Below the pieces are notes generated by a model. That model was not told the DNA's origin, did no database searches, and saw only the letters and a list, made by a program, of their open reading frames with translations. Source: Adineta steineri (Eukaryota > Rotifera > Eurotatoria > Adinetida > Adinetidae). From it: a stretch of DNA of 64,000 bases. Numbering within the stretch: the first letter of the stretch is position 1; the number at the start of each line of letters is the position of its first letter. Where the stretch lies: the NCBI GenBank assembly GCA_905250115.1, contig CAJNOI010000007.1, positions 1,285,566 through 1,349,565 of the forward strand. The letters run 5' to 3'. The translations under genes and the position numbers were made by a program. Positions 10,096-22,163 of this stretch are shown one piece after another.

Positions 10096-11550
10096 TTAAT
10101 TTTCTTTATTTGGACGTTTTTTACTAAGTTTTTGTTTATAACTTAGTGAACATTGAATATTTTTTCGACTTGTTAAATAATCTTCTACTTTATAATCAAA
10201 TAATTTAAAATCATCTTTATAAATATATTTTAATTTACAAATTGTTTGATTAGTTAAATTTGAATATAAAGATTTATAATTTTCTTTTGTTTTTCCCGTT
10301 TTAAAATAACTTTTTTGATTCCAATCATTTCTATTTAATCCAAGTTGTTCGATTAATTTCATAAGATCTTCTTCCATTGTTTCATATTTTCCAATAAAAT
10401 TATATTTAAATAAACAAACTTGACATAATTTCGAATAAGGTTGCCAATGAACATCACTAAATGTTGAACTAGACATAAGATATTCAATAAAATGTTCAAA
10501 TGTTGGAATTATTTTTTGACAAGGTTCACTTTTTAATTTTGATAAACCTTTTGTCTTTCGATAAGCCATTCGTTGATCATCTGTTAAATAAAATTGAGCA
10601 TATTTTCGACAAATTGTTCGACGAAGACTATCATATAATGAAAATGGAGGATTTGTAAGTGGAGTTATTTTATCCGTATATGCTGATGCTAAACGTTCAA
10701 GTGGATGACGAACAAACATCACACGAGTAAATTTGGATGAAAAGATTATTGATGGATTAGCTAATGTACGAAGACGAATTAAAGGAAGAGCTTTATTTTG
10801 ATACATTGACCATAAATCAATTGTTGATAAATTGGGTTTATTTATTACCATTATATATGATAAAAATGAATTAAGAAGAATTGATGGATCATTTATCGAT
10901 TTATAAGAAATATTCTAAATAAATAGAATTTATATTAAAAAGAATATGTTTAGTCTTACATTAGTTGATTGATAAAGTATTCGCTTAAAATAATCGGCAT
11001 TAATCATATCGGAAGACTTTTTAAAATTTGAATTTGTATTAAAATTGAATATATTTGATGAAGAATAATTTGTTATTAATGGTATTAGATCATCACGTAT
11101 ATGAAGATAAGTCATAAATGTTAATAAAGTTCGTGTTGCTACTTTTGGAACTGAACAATAAAATAATGAATGTGATCGAAGAACATAACCGAGATAATTT
11201 AACATTTTATCATTACGAATAATATTTGAAAGACTTTGACGAGATGGTCTTTTCATACTTGCACATTTATCATCAATAGATCTATTACGATAGATTGATA
11301 CAATTGGTAATGAAAGACTTGATATTTCACCATTACTTATTAGATTTGTAGATACCGATTGTTGAACATGTAATGGAATTTCACGAATTTGTTTACCTAG
11401 AAAATTATCGATGGTATTAAATAAATGATCTCATTGATAGTCTTATTTACCTAGATTATAACTACATGATATTAATATTATAATTCCAATAAGATAAGAT
11501 AGATATCGAAAAAGTTTTTTTCGCGTAAAAAGATGCTTACAATAATTCAT
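10096..11550 (-). CDS. Type II membrane carbohydrate sulfotransferase (Sulfotransfer_2 type)
   Basis: Exons 11451..11550, 10960..11396 and 10096..10914 join in frame to 451 residues. The N-terminus has a short cytosolic basic segment and one signal-anchor helix (YLSYLIGIIILISC), typical of Golgi enzymes. The 5'-phosphosulfate-binding loop of PAPS is SVPKVATRTLLTF, and the 3'-phosphate-binding segment is RVMFVRHPLERLASAYTDKI. These two motifs define the HNK-1/chondroitin/dermatan sulfotransferase family, which transfers sulfate from PAPS to glycans in the Golgi. The start is the only ATG that supplies the anchor. Acceptor sugar unknown. Confidence 0.85.
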
Positions 11551-14296
11551 AATTGACTTTAAAAGAAATTCTTTTTTTTTTATTGTTACAAAAGAACTTT
11601 TTCTTTCATTTTTTAAGAAAAAATTTTTTTTTGCTTTTTTTTCTTTTCTACTGTCACATCAAGAACGCAAGAATGACGCACTAAATTCTCATTAAAATGA
11701 ATTCTAACAAGAAAAAATAAAAGTGAAAATATACAACCGGCAAGTCTTGTAAAATGTATTTTTTACTTAATTAAAGATAAATAAGTACATTATACAAACT
11801 CGGCAATACTATTTATTTAAAAAAATGTTTATTTCAAAAAGAAATCATTCACATTCATGAATTCTAGAATAATTCGATTTTCTTCCAAAGAATATTTATT
11901 ATTTTAATTAAAATTAAATGACTTCGTTGAGAAAGAAAAATAATATATATATTACAGATTATAGGAAATATTATGGAAAGTTCTTTAGTTTATAAAGAAA
12001 AAAAATTCTTTTTTTCTTTTCAAATTCAATTTATTTTATGATTATTTTTAATTGTTCATGAAATCTTTTTATGACATTATGTCAATAGTTTCCTATAGAC
12101 GAGTAGCATAATTATGTTTTATTTATAGAAGCATTTGTCAGTCTATAGCTATGCATTATTATTCCGATTTCACATATCAATCAATATGTTAATAATAGTA
12201 ACAAGAATGAAATATGAAGTAAATTCCTAAAATATAATAAATTTGATTAAACTCTGGATGTATTAATTGTTTGTGATCACATAATAAGTTAATCTCATAA
12301 TCACGATTATGAAGAAGTTAGTTTTACGGTTTGCTAAGATCATATCTCAATATGATTTTCACAAATGTCTCATTTCCAATCAGATATTATATATAATGAA
12401 AGAAAACTGCAAGAGAATTATTATGCGATTGTATTTTAATAGATTTACTTACAACTAATGGTATCAAATCAAGAAATCAGAGCAGTACTCGATCATAAAA
12501 AAATTTATTTTTTAATATTTCTAAGGAACATTATCCAAAAAAATTTCTATAACTGCTAAAGTCCACTGACTGAAAAGTTTTATGGATCTACATTTAATCT
12601 TTTATATTGATTCTTTATATGTGAATTATACTGATTTTATAAAATTGTTAGGTTCTGTGTTATGATTAGTAATTTTTTATTGGTAGATGTACTTTTCATT
12701 ACATTCGATATCTAATCATAATCTACAACGCGTTTATACAAGTAAAGAAATATTCTATACGTGTATTTATTTAAGCATATACAATAAATTGTAAAATTAT
12801 TTCTGTAAATATTTTGTTCAGAGATATAGAGCGGGTTGATACGAAATTGAAATAGATGAATAATAGTCTTATTAGAAGAGAGCTGATAGTTATAGTATAA
12901 ACTCTATCACATTCAAAACTCATTGAAACTTTTAATTTTTTAAACTATATTCTCTATACTGATTTATTTTTTCTAAATACTAAATATATTTGAAAATGTG
13001 AATTAGATAACTATCAATAGAATTATTAAAAGAATTTGTTGTGAAAGAACTTAATTTTAATTGAATATAACAAAGATTTTGTCATTATATCTTGCCATGT
13101 GGTGATGAAATGATGAGAGACACAAATAAGTTATACCTCGTAGTCGACATATTAACAAATTATATTTAATATTATTAAAAAAAAAGATGATAATATACAA
13201 ACTGAATATTAAGTTTGTTTTCAAAAAAAAAAATAGAAAAACTAAATAAATCTAATGATGGATTATTATTGTAAGTTTGATGCCGTAATGAGAAAGAGAC
13301 CTGTCAAGTGCTTTTTTATATACACTTAGTTAAAAGAACTTTATACCAAATTTTTTACATTTACACCAATTTCTACTATAGTATTTCAAACAACATAAGG
13401 TATCAATAACAAAGCTTTCTTACTATGTTGTTAATTAGCAATTATATTCGACATAAGATATTCTATACTTCTGAATTCTTGAGGGTCGATGAATGTGAGT
13501 TTGTCTTTTCTCTTACTCATACCCACATATACCTTCGTTTTCTAAGTTCAATGAACATAGTTTATTCACATTCGAAAGAGACCTAATAAATATCTCTTAA
13601 TCTGTATTAACCAGAAGAATGTACTTCAGAGCATTCGTACTCTTTCAATTTATTCAATTTTTATTTTTTCCTCTTAGCTGTTTTCAATCGTATGTTCACG
13701 CATCTTACTTTATTTCTTACATTTTTCGTCGGTTGTATCAGAGAAAAGAAGCAAAATAAACGGTTTCACGTTTCTAATTTCTTTCTCATGTACAACTATG
13801 GAAGCACAGAAACAAAAAAAAATGGACGTAAGTAGAAAAAACGAAACGCATTGTTTTTGCTCTGCTTCTCTTATAAAAATACGCAATGGCGTCGTATTAT
13901 AAACTTGCAACTTCTAAAAAATGGAAATTTCTCAGTGTTCAATGCACCATTATATGGTATTGAGGAAAACACTATTGTTAATGTTAGGACAGCTAGTATA
14001 AAAATGATCAAATCTTTACTTGCTTTCTCATTTTATAAAGAATAATCTTTGATAGCATATTAAGAAAAGGTAAGCTAAAAGAAAATCCTTTTTCTTACTG
14101 ATATATCGCGTACACAATAAATTGATAGATTTCAACTCTCATTATCCATATTGAGTATGAATTAAAGTGAAGGAAAGAATAGTTTTGAATTGAAAATAGA
14201 CATGTACATTCATACCCTCACTATTATATAATTTTTATTTTATTATTGTAGATATAAAAATTTTAGAGTGTTATTATAGTTAATAGAAGATATAAA
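11551..14296. other. Long intergenic stretch
   Basis: AT-rich DNA without exons I can support. The short ORFs around 13710-14045 lack coding character. One TGTGGG-type hairpin lies at 13478-13537. Confidence 0.5.
13478..13537. repeat. TGTGGG-type hairpin, eroded
   Basis: TTCTTGAGGGTCGATGAATG faces TCATACCCACATATACCTTC. Same CTTGAGG edge as the copies at 3507 and 4861. Confidence 0.5.
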
Positions 14297-17200
14297 ATGG
14301 CAAGAAATGTAAGTAATGGAATTGAGATATTACCATAAAGAAAGATTTTTCTTGTTTAATATTGTTGTAGTATAAAACAGAAATGACTCTTGAGGAACAC
14401 AAACGAAAAATTTTTATTCAGAGTATAAGTCCTGAAACGACAAAACGATCATTACAGGATTATTTTTCTTCATATCCAATTGATTGGTGTGCAGTTCCGC
14501 GTGATGAAACAGGTAAGAAATGAAAAGACGCGAATAAAGGAAAATCTATTATTTCTTTTGTGAAGGTAAAAATAAAATGCATGGTATAGTCGTGTTTTTT
14601 ACAAAAGAAAGTGTTGATGCTGTAATGGAAAAACGTGTCCATCGAATCGATGGCAAAGAAGTTTTCATTCATCGATCAGTTCCGTCGCAAACATCAGGGA
14701 AGGACAGTCTTGGAATTCAACAGTTGATTGTATCAAGTTTAAACAATCAATCATTAGTCGAATCAGAGCTTAAACAATACTTTGCTCCATATGGAACAAT
14801 TGATGAAATGAAAATGGATGGGAAAAAATGGATTATTACGTTTGATGAGTAAGTACTAAAATACCAAAAGTTTTTTAAATTTATGTTGATTTTGATTCAG
14901 TTATGATTCAGTCGACAAAATCCTGTTAGATTCTCCACACCAAATTAAATCAATTGATGTTAGTGTTGAGAAAAATAATCGAGATATGCAACATAGACAG
15001 TCGTTTGCTCCAGAACCGACGTTCAATACTCAAAATAACAATAATACTGGCGTAGTACCGCAAAAATCGAATCTGAAACAAGTGACGATGAGTATGTGTA
15101 CACATTTTTTTAAAAATCAAAATGTCTTTCTTTTTTTCCCTTAGACGAACGAGTCGCATGTCTTAATTTGCCTGAAAAACGGTATCGTATTCGTATTACG
15201 AATTTACCAAACAATATAGATGCTGAAACTTTATCCGAAGCATTGGACTGGGATATTTGTGATATTGTGATGATTCCATCCGTCGGTGATCGAACTTCAT
15301 CAGCGCAATGTTGGCTGAAAAATCCCAATAATAAAGGAGAAGTGGACCATTTCATTCAACGTTGGAACGGAAAACCTTTTAAGGGATTTACTATTGAATG
15401 CAATAAAGAAGAAGATGAATTAGAATTATGTAATAAATTTCAATTTGGTCAGTGCCAAAAAACTAGTACCAACTGTGATTGGGAGCATATAATTTGTACG
15501 GCAAATGGTGCTTGTGCATCGACTTGTCCTTATGGCCATTCATCCGGCATGAAGTCACAAGATACTTCTCGGAGTGGTAAGTTAAATTGTCACTTTAATC
15601 GTATTTTAATTTGACGACAGCTATAGAGGAAAATCTCTTCTTCTTTTCATTGGATATACCAACGACGAACACTAACTATCGAGTAAAACTCAGTGGTTTT
15701 AGAACACAAGTAACACCCAAAAATCTTGCTCAACGATTTGGTTCTCATAATTATTATGTCGATTCTAACCATGATCGCGTTGGATACATAGTCAAAATCC
15801 AGACTATGAAGTATGCCAGACAATTGATGGCCAAATGGCATAATAAAAATATAGATGATCAAAACATTACCTGTCAATTGGAGCTTAACCCAATATCGTC
15901 TGCTCATCGTAACATCTGTCGCTCCGAGGCAGGTTCAATTAATGAAGAACGAAAACGAAACCGTTCTCGTAGTCGCCCACGCGATGCTCAAAGTGTTTAT
16001 AGCATCCAAGATACATCTGATCTTGGAGATCCAGATAATACCAATTCAATGATGATTGACAATCGAGAATTCGATAGAGATATTCGTATTAGTGCCAAAG
16101 CTATCAGAGATGTTACATCAAACATTGAAATGAAATGTAAGTTTCAATTCTTCAAAAATTAAATAATATTCTCAAATGATTTCTTCTCTTACAGATAAAT
16201 TACGTAGTGATATAGCAACAGATAAATTACCTAGCGATGTACCAACAGATAAATGGGAAGTAACAAAAAAAGCACCGAACAGTGATGAAAAGGTATTATT
16301 AATACGTAGTAAAGCGGATCGAAAAGAGCTCGCCGTGATTAAGACTTATCCAAAGGAATTTCTAAATAATTTTCAACATGAAATAACAATTATGAAAGAT
16401 TTGAAAGGTAACGAAAAGTAGTTAAAAACAACATTCATGTTAATCATTTCTTTTGTAGATGTCAAAGGTGTATGTCAATTGATTGAACCAGAAAATTTAT
16501 CGAACAATCTCGTTCAACGATGTATTAATAGTGATAGTTTATGGATGGTTATGAAACGAGCTCCTGGTTGTTCATTGAAAGAATTCATTGAACAAACATG
16601 TCAAGGTCCTCTTGATATTTTATCAGCGATTCAACTAACTCTAAATCTAATGCAAATTATACAACAGGTGCATAAAAAAGGATTATTTCATTTGAATTTA
16701 TCGCCAGAAAATATTATGATCGAACAGAATTTAAGAGTTTCATATAATCGAGCTCAACTAACTATATTGAATTTCAATCAAGCTACGATAGTGTCAGACA
16801 GAACATATATACCGGTTACAACATCAGCACAGAAATGGTATCATGCACGACAAATAGATGATAAAGGATTGAGTTCAACTATCGATCCATCTACAATCTG
16901 TGCGATTCTTTTCTGGTTACTGACACGAATCGGTCCTCAACACAGTACTGATGCACTTCCCCATCAACAAGCACGTGAACAATTTGATGACATGATCAAA
17001 AGTACCGTCAAGTTCGTAGGTATGTAACCAACTCGTTCCACATAGTAAAGATATTTTAGACTATCACATAATGTTTTTTTCTATTATTTAGACATGAGTC
17101 AACAAATCGCACTGAAAGAACAATTAAAAATGTATTTAATGGATACATTTGATCGTGCTTTCGGCTATCCATACCATCATCCATGGACGATCAACGATCT

Positions 17201-17765
17201 TGAATGTCGATTAAAGTCAATTCTTCAATTACTGACACCAATCGAACCTAAGCTAGATACCACTGACGGTATTTTTCAAGAATTGATATCGATCTCGGAT
17301 GTTGTATCAATCCCACCTATTGCAACCGGTAGTATTCAACGTGATGCCTTTGCAAAAGCATCAGGAGCATTCTATCAGGCAAAGAAACATTTCTTGGACA
17401 ATAGACAAAATCAATATGAATGGTCTGATGGACATTGCATATGGGTTCATAATCCACATAGTTCAATCAATGAACGTGATAATGATGATGTGCTTACGTA
17501 TCATTTAACTCGGGGAAGAACGACCACATCTTATTCTGTGATTATCACGTGTTTAGCAAGTTGTAGCGAAGAAGGAAGTGTAATGACATTGTCTATTGGT
17601 AGCGATGTCAATGGAAAAACGATTCGAATGCCTATTGGCCAATATTCCACAGCTCAAGATTATATAGCAGATGTACAGGAAAAGTTTAAGGCAGAATTAA
17701 GGAATCTACTCTTAGCCATTTATAATGAACGAAAAACAAGTAACGTTCATCTTTTGATTAGCTGA
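14297..17765 (+). CDS. RRM-CCCH-RRM-pseudokinase fusion protein
   Basis: Nine exons join in frame to 1007 residues: 14297..14308, 14371..14512, 14566..14848, 14901..15091, 15145..15576, 15621..16136, 16195..16407, 16459..17019, 17092..17765. RRM-like folds lie near residues 12-88, 97-168 and 222-298. Tandem CCCH fingers at 305-341 read C-x7-C-x6-C-x3-H then C-x5-C-x3-C-x3-H. A fourth RRM-like unit (372-447) and an Arg/Ser-rich stretch (RKRNRSRSRPRD) follow. From about 545 there is a protein-kinase fold. The ATP-anchoring lysine is kept (AVIK, K575), but the HRD loop reads HLNLSPEN with Asn at 676 and DFG reads NFN (701-703), so catalysis is probably lost. Residues 784-1007 are unassigned. An RNA-binding adaptor role is inference. 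Confidence 0.8.
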
Positions 17766-18284
17766 TCCTTTTCTGAAAGAAGCAATATTAGTTTGGATAG
17801 TAAACTGTTTAGGCAGATCATATAATGTTTCTGAACGGTTGCCAGTACATATAATAACTATAACAAAACACTTCAAGGTTTTTAGAAAATCTCTGCAAAA
17901 TGTGTCGGGTTGAAGTTTATGTAATAAAAATTTTGATGGAAGAATACACAGTACTATAAAGTTAATTAGCAGATACAGATGTGTAAGTTTAGCACATTTT
18001 ATGTCCTTGCCAGCGAGAACTTTTTCCTCCATATTTTGTCCGACCCTGCAAATCCTCATTTACACATTACCTTGTCTCATTCCACTATATCATACCCTTT
18101 AGAAGCCGTAATGAATTAAAAGTCTTCACACAAGTCTTATTCGACTCAGTCATAGATTTGTGATTCGATCAGCAACATGACCACGAGCAAATATATTCAT
18201 TTTCATCTGTTATCTATTCTGCGTTGAATAATCTTCTCTGAAAAACATACGTCTGTCTATTTCTATATTAACGATCTATTTTCT

Positions 18285-18828
18285 ATTGAATGAAAAATAA
18301 TTTTATTTAGTTTTTTCTTTAAATCTTATTTTTTTTCGGAAATTTTCGATCATTTTCAACCATTTACAATACATACTAACATATGTTACAACAGATTTTA
18401 TAAAAAATATAACCACAAACATAAACATCATAACCATATACATCAAAACCCAATACATCATAACTATATACATCATAAACGTTGTGTTCTCTCAACCCAC
18501 AACAAAAGTTTCAAAATATAAATAGTCAAAATTATATTTTATTCAATTAATTCAAATTTCAAGATATATACAATTTCATACATCACTATATAAGAAAAAG
18601 TAGAATTAAACAACTTGAGTGACTACATATATACTAACACTGGTTGTGAATTGAGAAAACAATGTTTATGATTATGTTGTTTATGGTTGTGGTTATGTTT
18701 TTTGTAAAACGTGTTGTAACATATGTTAGTGTGAATTGTAAATGTTTGAAAATTATCGAAAAAGATCGAAAATTTCCGAAAAAATAAGTTTTAAAGAAGA
18801 AACTGCATAAAATTATTTTTCATTCAAT
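18285..18828. mobile_element. Long inverted-repeat (foldback/MITE-like) element
   Basis: Arms of about 165 bp at 18285-18450 and 18655-18828 are reverse complements with scattered mismatches. Both begin ATTGAATGAAAAATAATTTT and share CGGAAATTTTCGATC and ACTAACATATGTTACAACA. The ~200-bp centre is filled with ATACATCATAAC-type short repeats. There is no ORF and I could not identify a target duplication. Confidence 0.7.
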
Positions 18829-19000
18829 TAATTCAAATCTCAGGATTATTGATATTTTCATCTATTTTTCAGCTCACCGGCACATATATTCAAATTTTGC
18901 TTATATATTTAAAGCTAGAATTTCAGAATAAGATCCAGCTTACAAAACAAGTAATGCTCGTCGAGAAGAGCCGCTTCACCTTCAACTGATTTTAGATGAT

Positions 19001-19080
19001 CAGGGTGTGGGTGTGAGTGTGGGTGCAATGTAGAGAGACGATCAGTACCCACATCCACACTCTCACTCACACATACCCCA
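19001..19080. repeat. TGTGGG-type hairpin, best stem
   Basis: The left arm is GGGTGTGGGTGTGAGTGTGG and the right arm ACCCACATCCACACTCTCAC and on to CATACCCC. The loop contains AGAGAGACGATCAGTA, closely matched in the copies at 25291 and 63178. Confidence 0.75.
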
Positions 19081-19209
19081 GACCCACCCCTACCCGCCTG
19101 GGCCAGTTAAGCGCAAGATATACCTTAATTTGTGTTTAACGTTGTTACGTATCATGACCAACGCTACTATTCGAGTGCAGATCTAATTCAACACATGTAT
19201 TCTTTCTAG

Positions 19210-22047
19210 AAACACTTTCGACAACCGAACAACACTTTGAGATAACCACACGTTGCACAAAGCACGTGCGACTCGTAAAGGTAAATTCAATATAATGAAG
19301 AAAGCATGAAAGAGTATTCGTTGTATCATTTATTAGTACCAATCACCAATTAAATGCACTACCGTAAAACTTGGCTCCAGCTGTTGCAGCGAGCTTATTG
19401 GTCTTAGCCTTCGTTATGATGATGAAAGCTTGGCCGACCAAGGTAGGTATATAATACTATTGTTTTTTTAAAGCATTACCTAAAAGAAGTATGAAAATTT
19501 GGACTGTTTCTCTCACAAACGTGATGAACCTCTTTGCCAACTCTTTTTTCGTCATATATTGCGAGAGATATACCCAGTGAAAGGTATTGATTCAAATATT
19601 ACGATTAATTTTAATTATAGGCGAAATAATCCATTTATTTTGGTAAAATAGTTTTCAGTTTTTAAAATAATTGGATTAAAATTGATTTCAATTTACTACT
19701 CGCATCCAGAATAATCCTTTTTTCAAGATTATCATTCAGAAACTAACTCCTGACCGAATTTTAATTGAAAACTAATGATAATCTGAGATCTCATAAAATT
19801 TGATCAAAGATTTTTAATCGATTTTAATTTGAATGACGATAAAAATGGATTTTTCTCGAGTTTCACTTGTCAAATTCAATTTTATCTTCTCATCATTTGT
19901 TCAGACTCCTCGGCGCAATAAATAGTGAGTACGATATTAGATTAAGTGCTGAGAGATATGACATCAATTGACAATTAATCATTTAAAGGAAAATATTGTC
20001 AAATTAGGTTGAAATAAACCCTTTGAGTGATTATAATCAATTTCAATCGGTAAAAATTTTCACTGTATGAGTCATTTTTTGTCTACGTTTAGGAAATACA
20101 TCATTACAAAGCATAACTTTCAAACGGAACATTAATACTTATGGTGGTGCACTCGATATAAAACTTCCTGAAAATATCGACTTAGAGATTACTCCATACA
20201 GAGGTTCGTTTGATTGTATCTCAAAAGTATTATCAATCAATGATAAACTAATTTATCTCGTCATGTCAAACGCATTGGGTAAATCTGTTGTGCCATTGAT
20301 ACATAAACATCGATGTATTGAGCATATCTATATACTTCAAAATACAGAAGACCAGCAAGAAGTTGATTGGATAAAAGACTATTCGAAGATTTGTGGTAAT
20401 GGAACTTCCATCGACCTACTGTTAAAATTAATCAAACAAGACATTGGCTCAGTCATGCAACGCCCCTCACGCTGGTCAAGATCAAAAACATTAATGACTG
20501 AATTATGTTTTCAAACTTCTCAAAATACTCTTTCGTTATCGATGGAAGATGCCACCAAAGAAGACGTGAGCATGTTTCGCATTGTCACGCTATTTTTCGG
20601 TACTCGTCCGCTATTTACTCAATCTTCCAACCAAATTCAAATCGACGAATACAGCAATATTAATGAATGCATTCAATCGATTGAAGCTAAAACTTTAATT
20701 ACTATTTTCATAGTGATACTCACAGATGGATCCGAGGATTTGCACTCATTCCTTGAACTGGATTCAATTTATGCAATTTATATTGTTCCGAAAGATAACT
20801 ATAACCAACAAATTGAAACAATGTCAAAACATTCCAAAGTCAGTGGTGTGTTTTGTCTGGACGAAGATCTACTCGAACAGCTTACAACGGATATTTGTTT
20901 TTATCGGCATATGCAAGTTCATACACCTGTGATAAATATCTCTGACATTGGATCCAATATTATCGACAGCCTTATTAAACAACATACAAACTTTCTTTTT
21001 TTCCAATTCTTTAGTGACATACTTCCACATATACCGGTTGAATCGACTGAAAGTTCTGAGAGTAGTACTGATACTATCAATAATTTATTTTTTCTTCTAG
21101 CCGATGCAAATGTAACAATCAATAATCTTTTTAGTCGCTTTGATCGTTCTACATTGCAGGCGTCCGTACCCCAGCTCAAAAAAATAAATCAGTGTATAGC
21201 ATCGTTCTCAACAACGACTGATATGTCCCCGGTTACAGTCTATCGAGCTCAATTAGTATCAAAGAAGGATTTGGAAACTATACGAAACACTTCAAATATT
21301 CTTTTGTCGATACAAACATTTATTTTGGCCTCACGCTCTTTACGCTTCGTAACTGATTTATGTCGTCGAGCCATTGACAGTCAACTTATCGTGATTCTCT
21401 TTGAATTTAATATATCTGAAAATACACTCAGAGCAAACTTAAATTCAGATACAGTTATTCTTAGTTTAGGTGCCCTTTTTCGATTAGTTTGCACCGATGT
21501 CGCCCCCGACGGGGTTTTACATGTTCAGCTTGAATCTGCTGAGGAATTCATGCATGGTATAAAAGAACAATTACAGTACAAGATCGGTGGACGACTTGCC
21601 TGGCTAACATTCGGTAATTATTTGGCTTATCGAAAGCAGTTCAGTGCTGCCAAAGAGTACTGTTATTATCTGTTACATGTGCTTCCAGACAATCATTCAA
21701 GTCGTGCATCGATCTACAATAATATAGGTTTAATCTGCTTAGCAATGGACGATGATCAAGAAGCTTTCGACTGGTTCAAGAAGGCAACTTCATCAAATTT
21801 TTCAGTTTTAACAAAAGATCTTGGTGAAGGAATATCAACAGCTACAGACTTACTGTTACCTCAAGATTCTCTTACCAGCCCAACAGTATTATTGAGCAAA
21901 ATGGCCGAAATTAGCGATCGTTTGGGAAATCAAACGACAGCCCTTGACTTATATCGACAAGTACTTGAGATAACCACTGATGTGAATTTACAGGAACTTT
22001 ATCAAGAGAAAATTACAGCTCTTTTATTTGTTGATGACAATTATTAA
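19210..22047 (+). CDS. ADP-ribosyltransferase-like/TPR protein lacking the catalytic ExE motif (5' end unresolved)
   Basis: Exons 19210..19280, 19337..19442 and 20093..22047 join in one frame, extending the long ORF upstream of its first ATG (20263). The first coding exon was not found, so the 5' end is open. Two tandem N-terminal alpha/beta units share a CIxxI...(I/V)xLVxS...IxxIYI pattern. A ferrying ART-like fold follows: YRAQLV keeps the Arg and FILASRSL keeps a Ser. Where the sister gene has HEQEVLFF this has NSDTVILS, so both acidic residues are gone. TPR helices follow (LAYRKQFSAAKEYCYYLL, SIYNNIGLICLAMDDDQEAF). Probably a non-enzymatic paralogue. A possible MITE sits in the 650-bp intron. 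Confidence 0.75.
19575..20065. mobile_element. Possible MITE inside an intron
   Basis: CAGTGAAA at the left and TTTTCACTG at the right form short inverted ends, with weaker TTGATT/AATCAA symmetry inside. The 491 bp fill most of an intron that is over ten times longer than its neighbours. No convincing target duplication is seen, so this is tentative. Confidence 0.35.
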
Positions 22048-22163
22048 GCTTTAACAAATCATTTCCTAATGTTCTTTATCTTTTCTTTGATTTTAGATTT
22101 CACTAAATTATTCAATTCATTATCTGATCTATTGAAATATTTGCCGAGAATATAAATTATGTC

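Larger units (their letters stand above)
17766..19209. other. Intergenic stretch with a large palindrome
   Basis: Contains the 544-bp inverted repeat at 18285-18828 and the TGTGGG hairpin at 19001-19080. An upstream exon of the next gene may hide here, but I could not fix one. Confidence 0.5.

Noticed and set aside
13710..14045. ORFs of 64-66 codons upstream of the RRM-pseudokinase gene
   Set aside because: Low-complexity, overlapping on both strands and without splice connection to the gene at 14297.
18400..18660. CATAAC/ATACATC tandem units considered as a CRISPR-like array
   Set aside because: Units are short, degenerate and without unique spacers. They are the centre of a foldback element in a eukaryotic genome.
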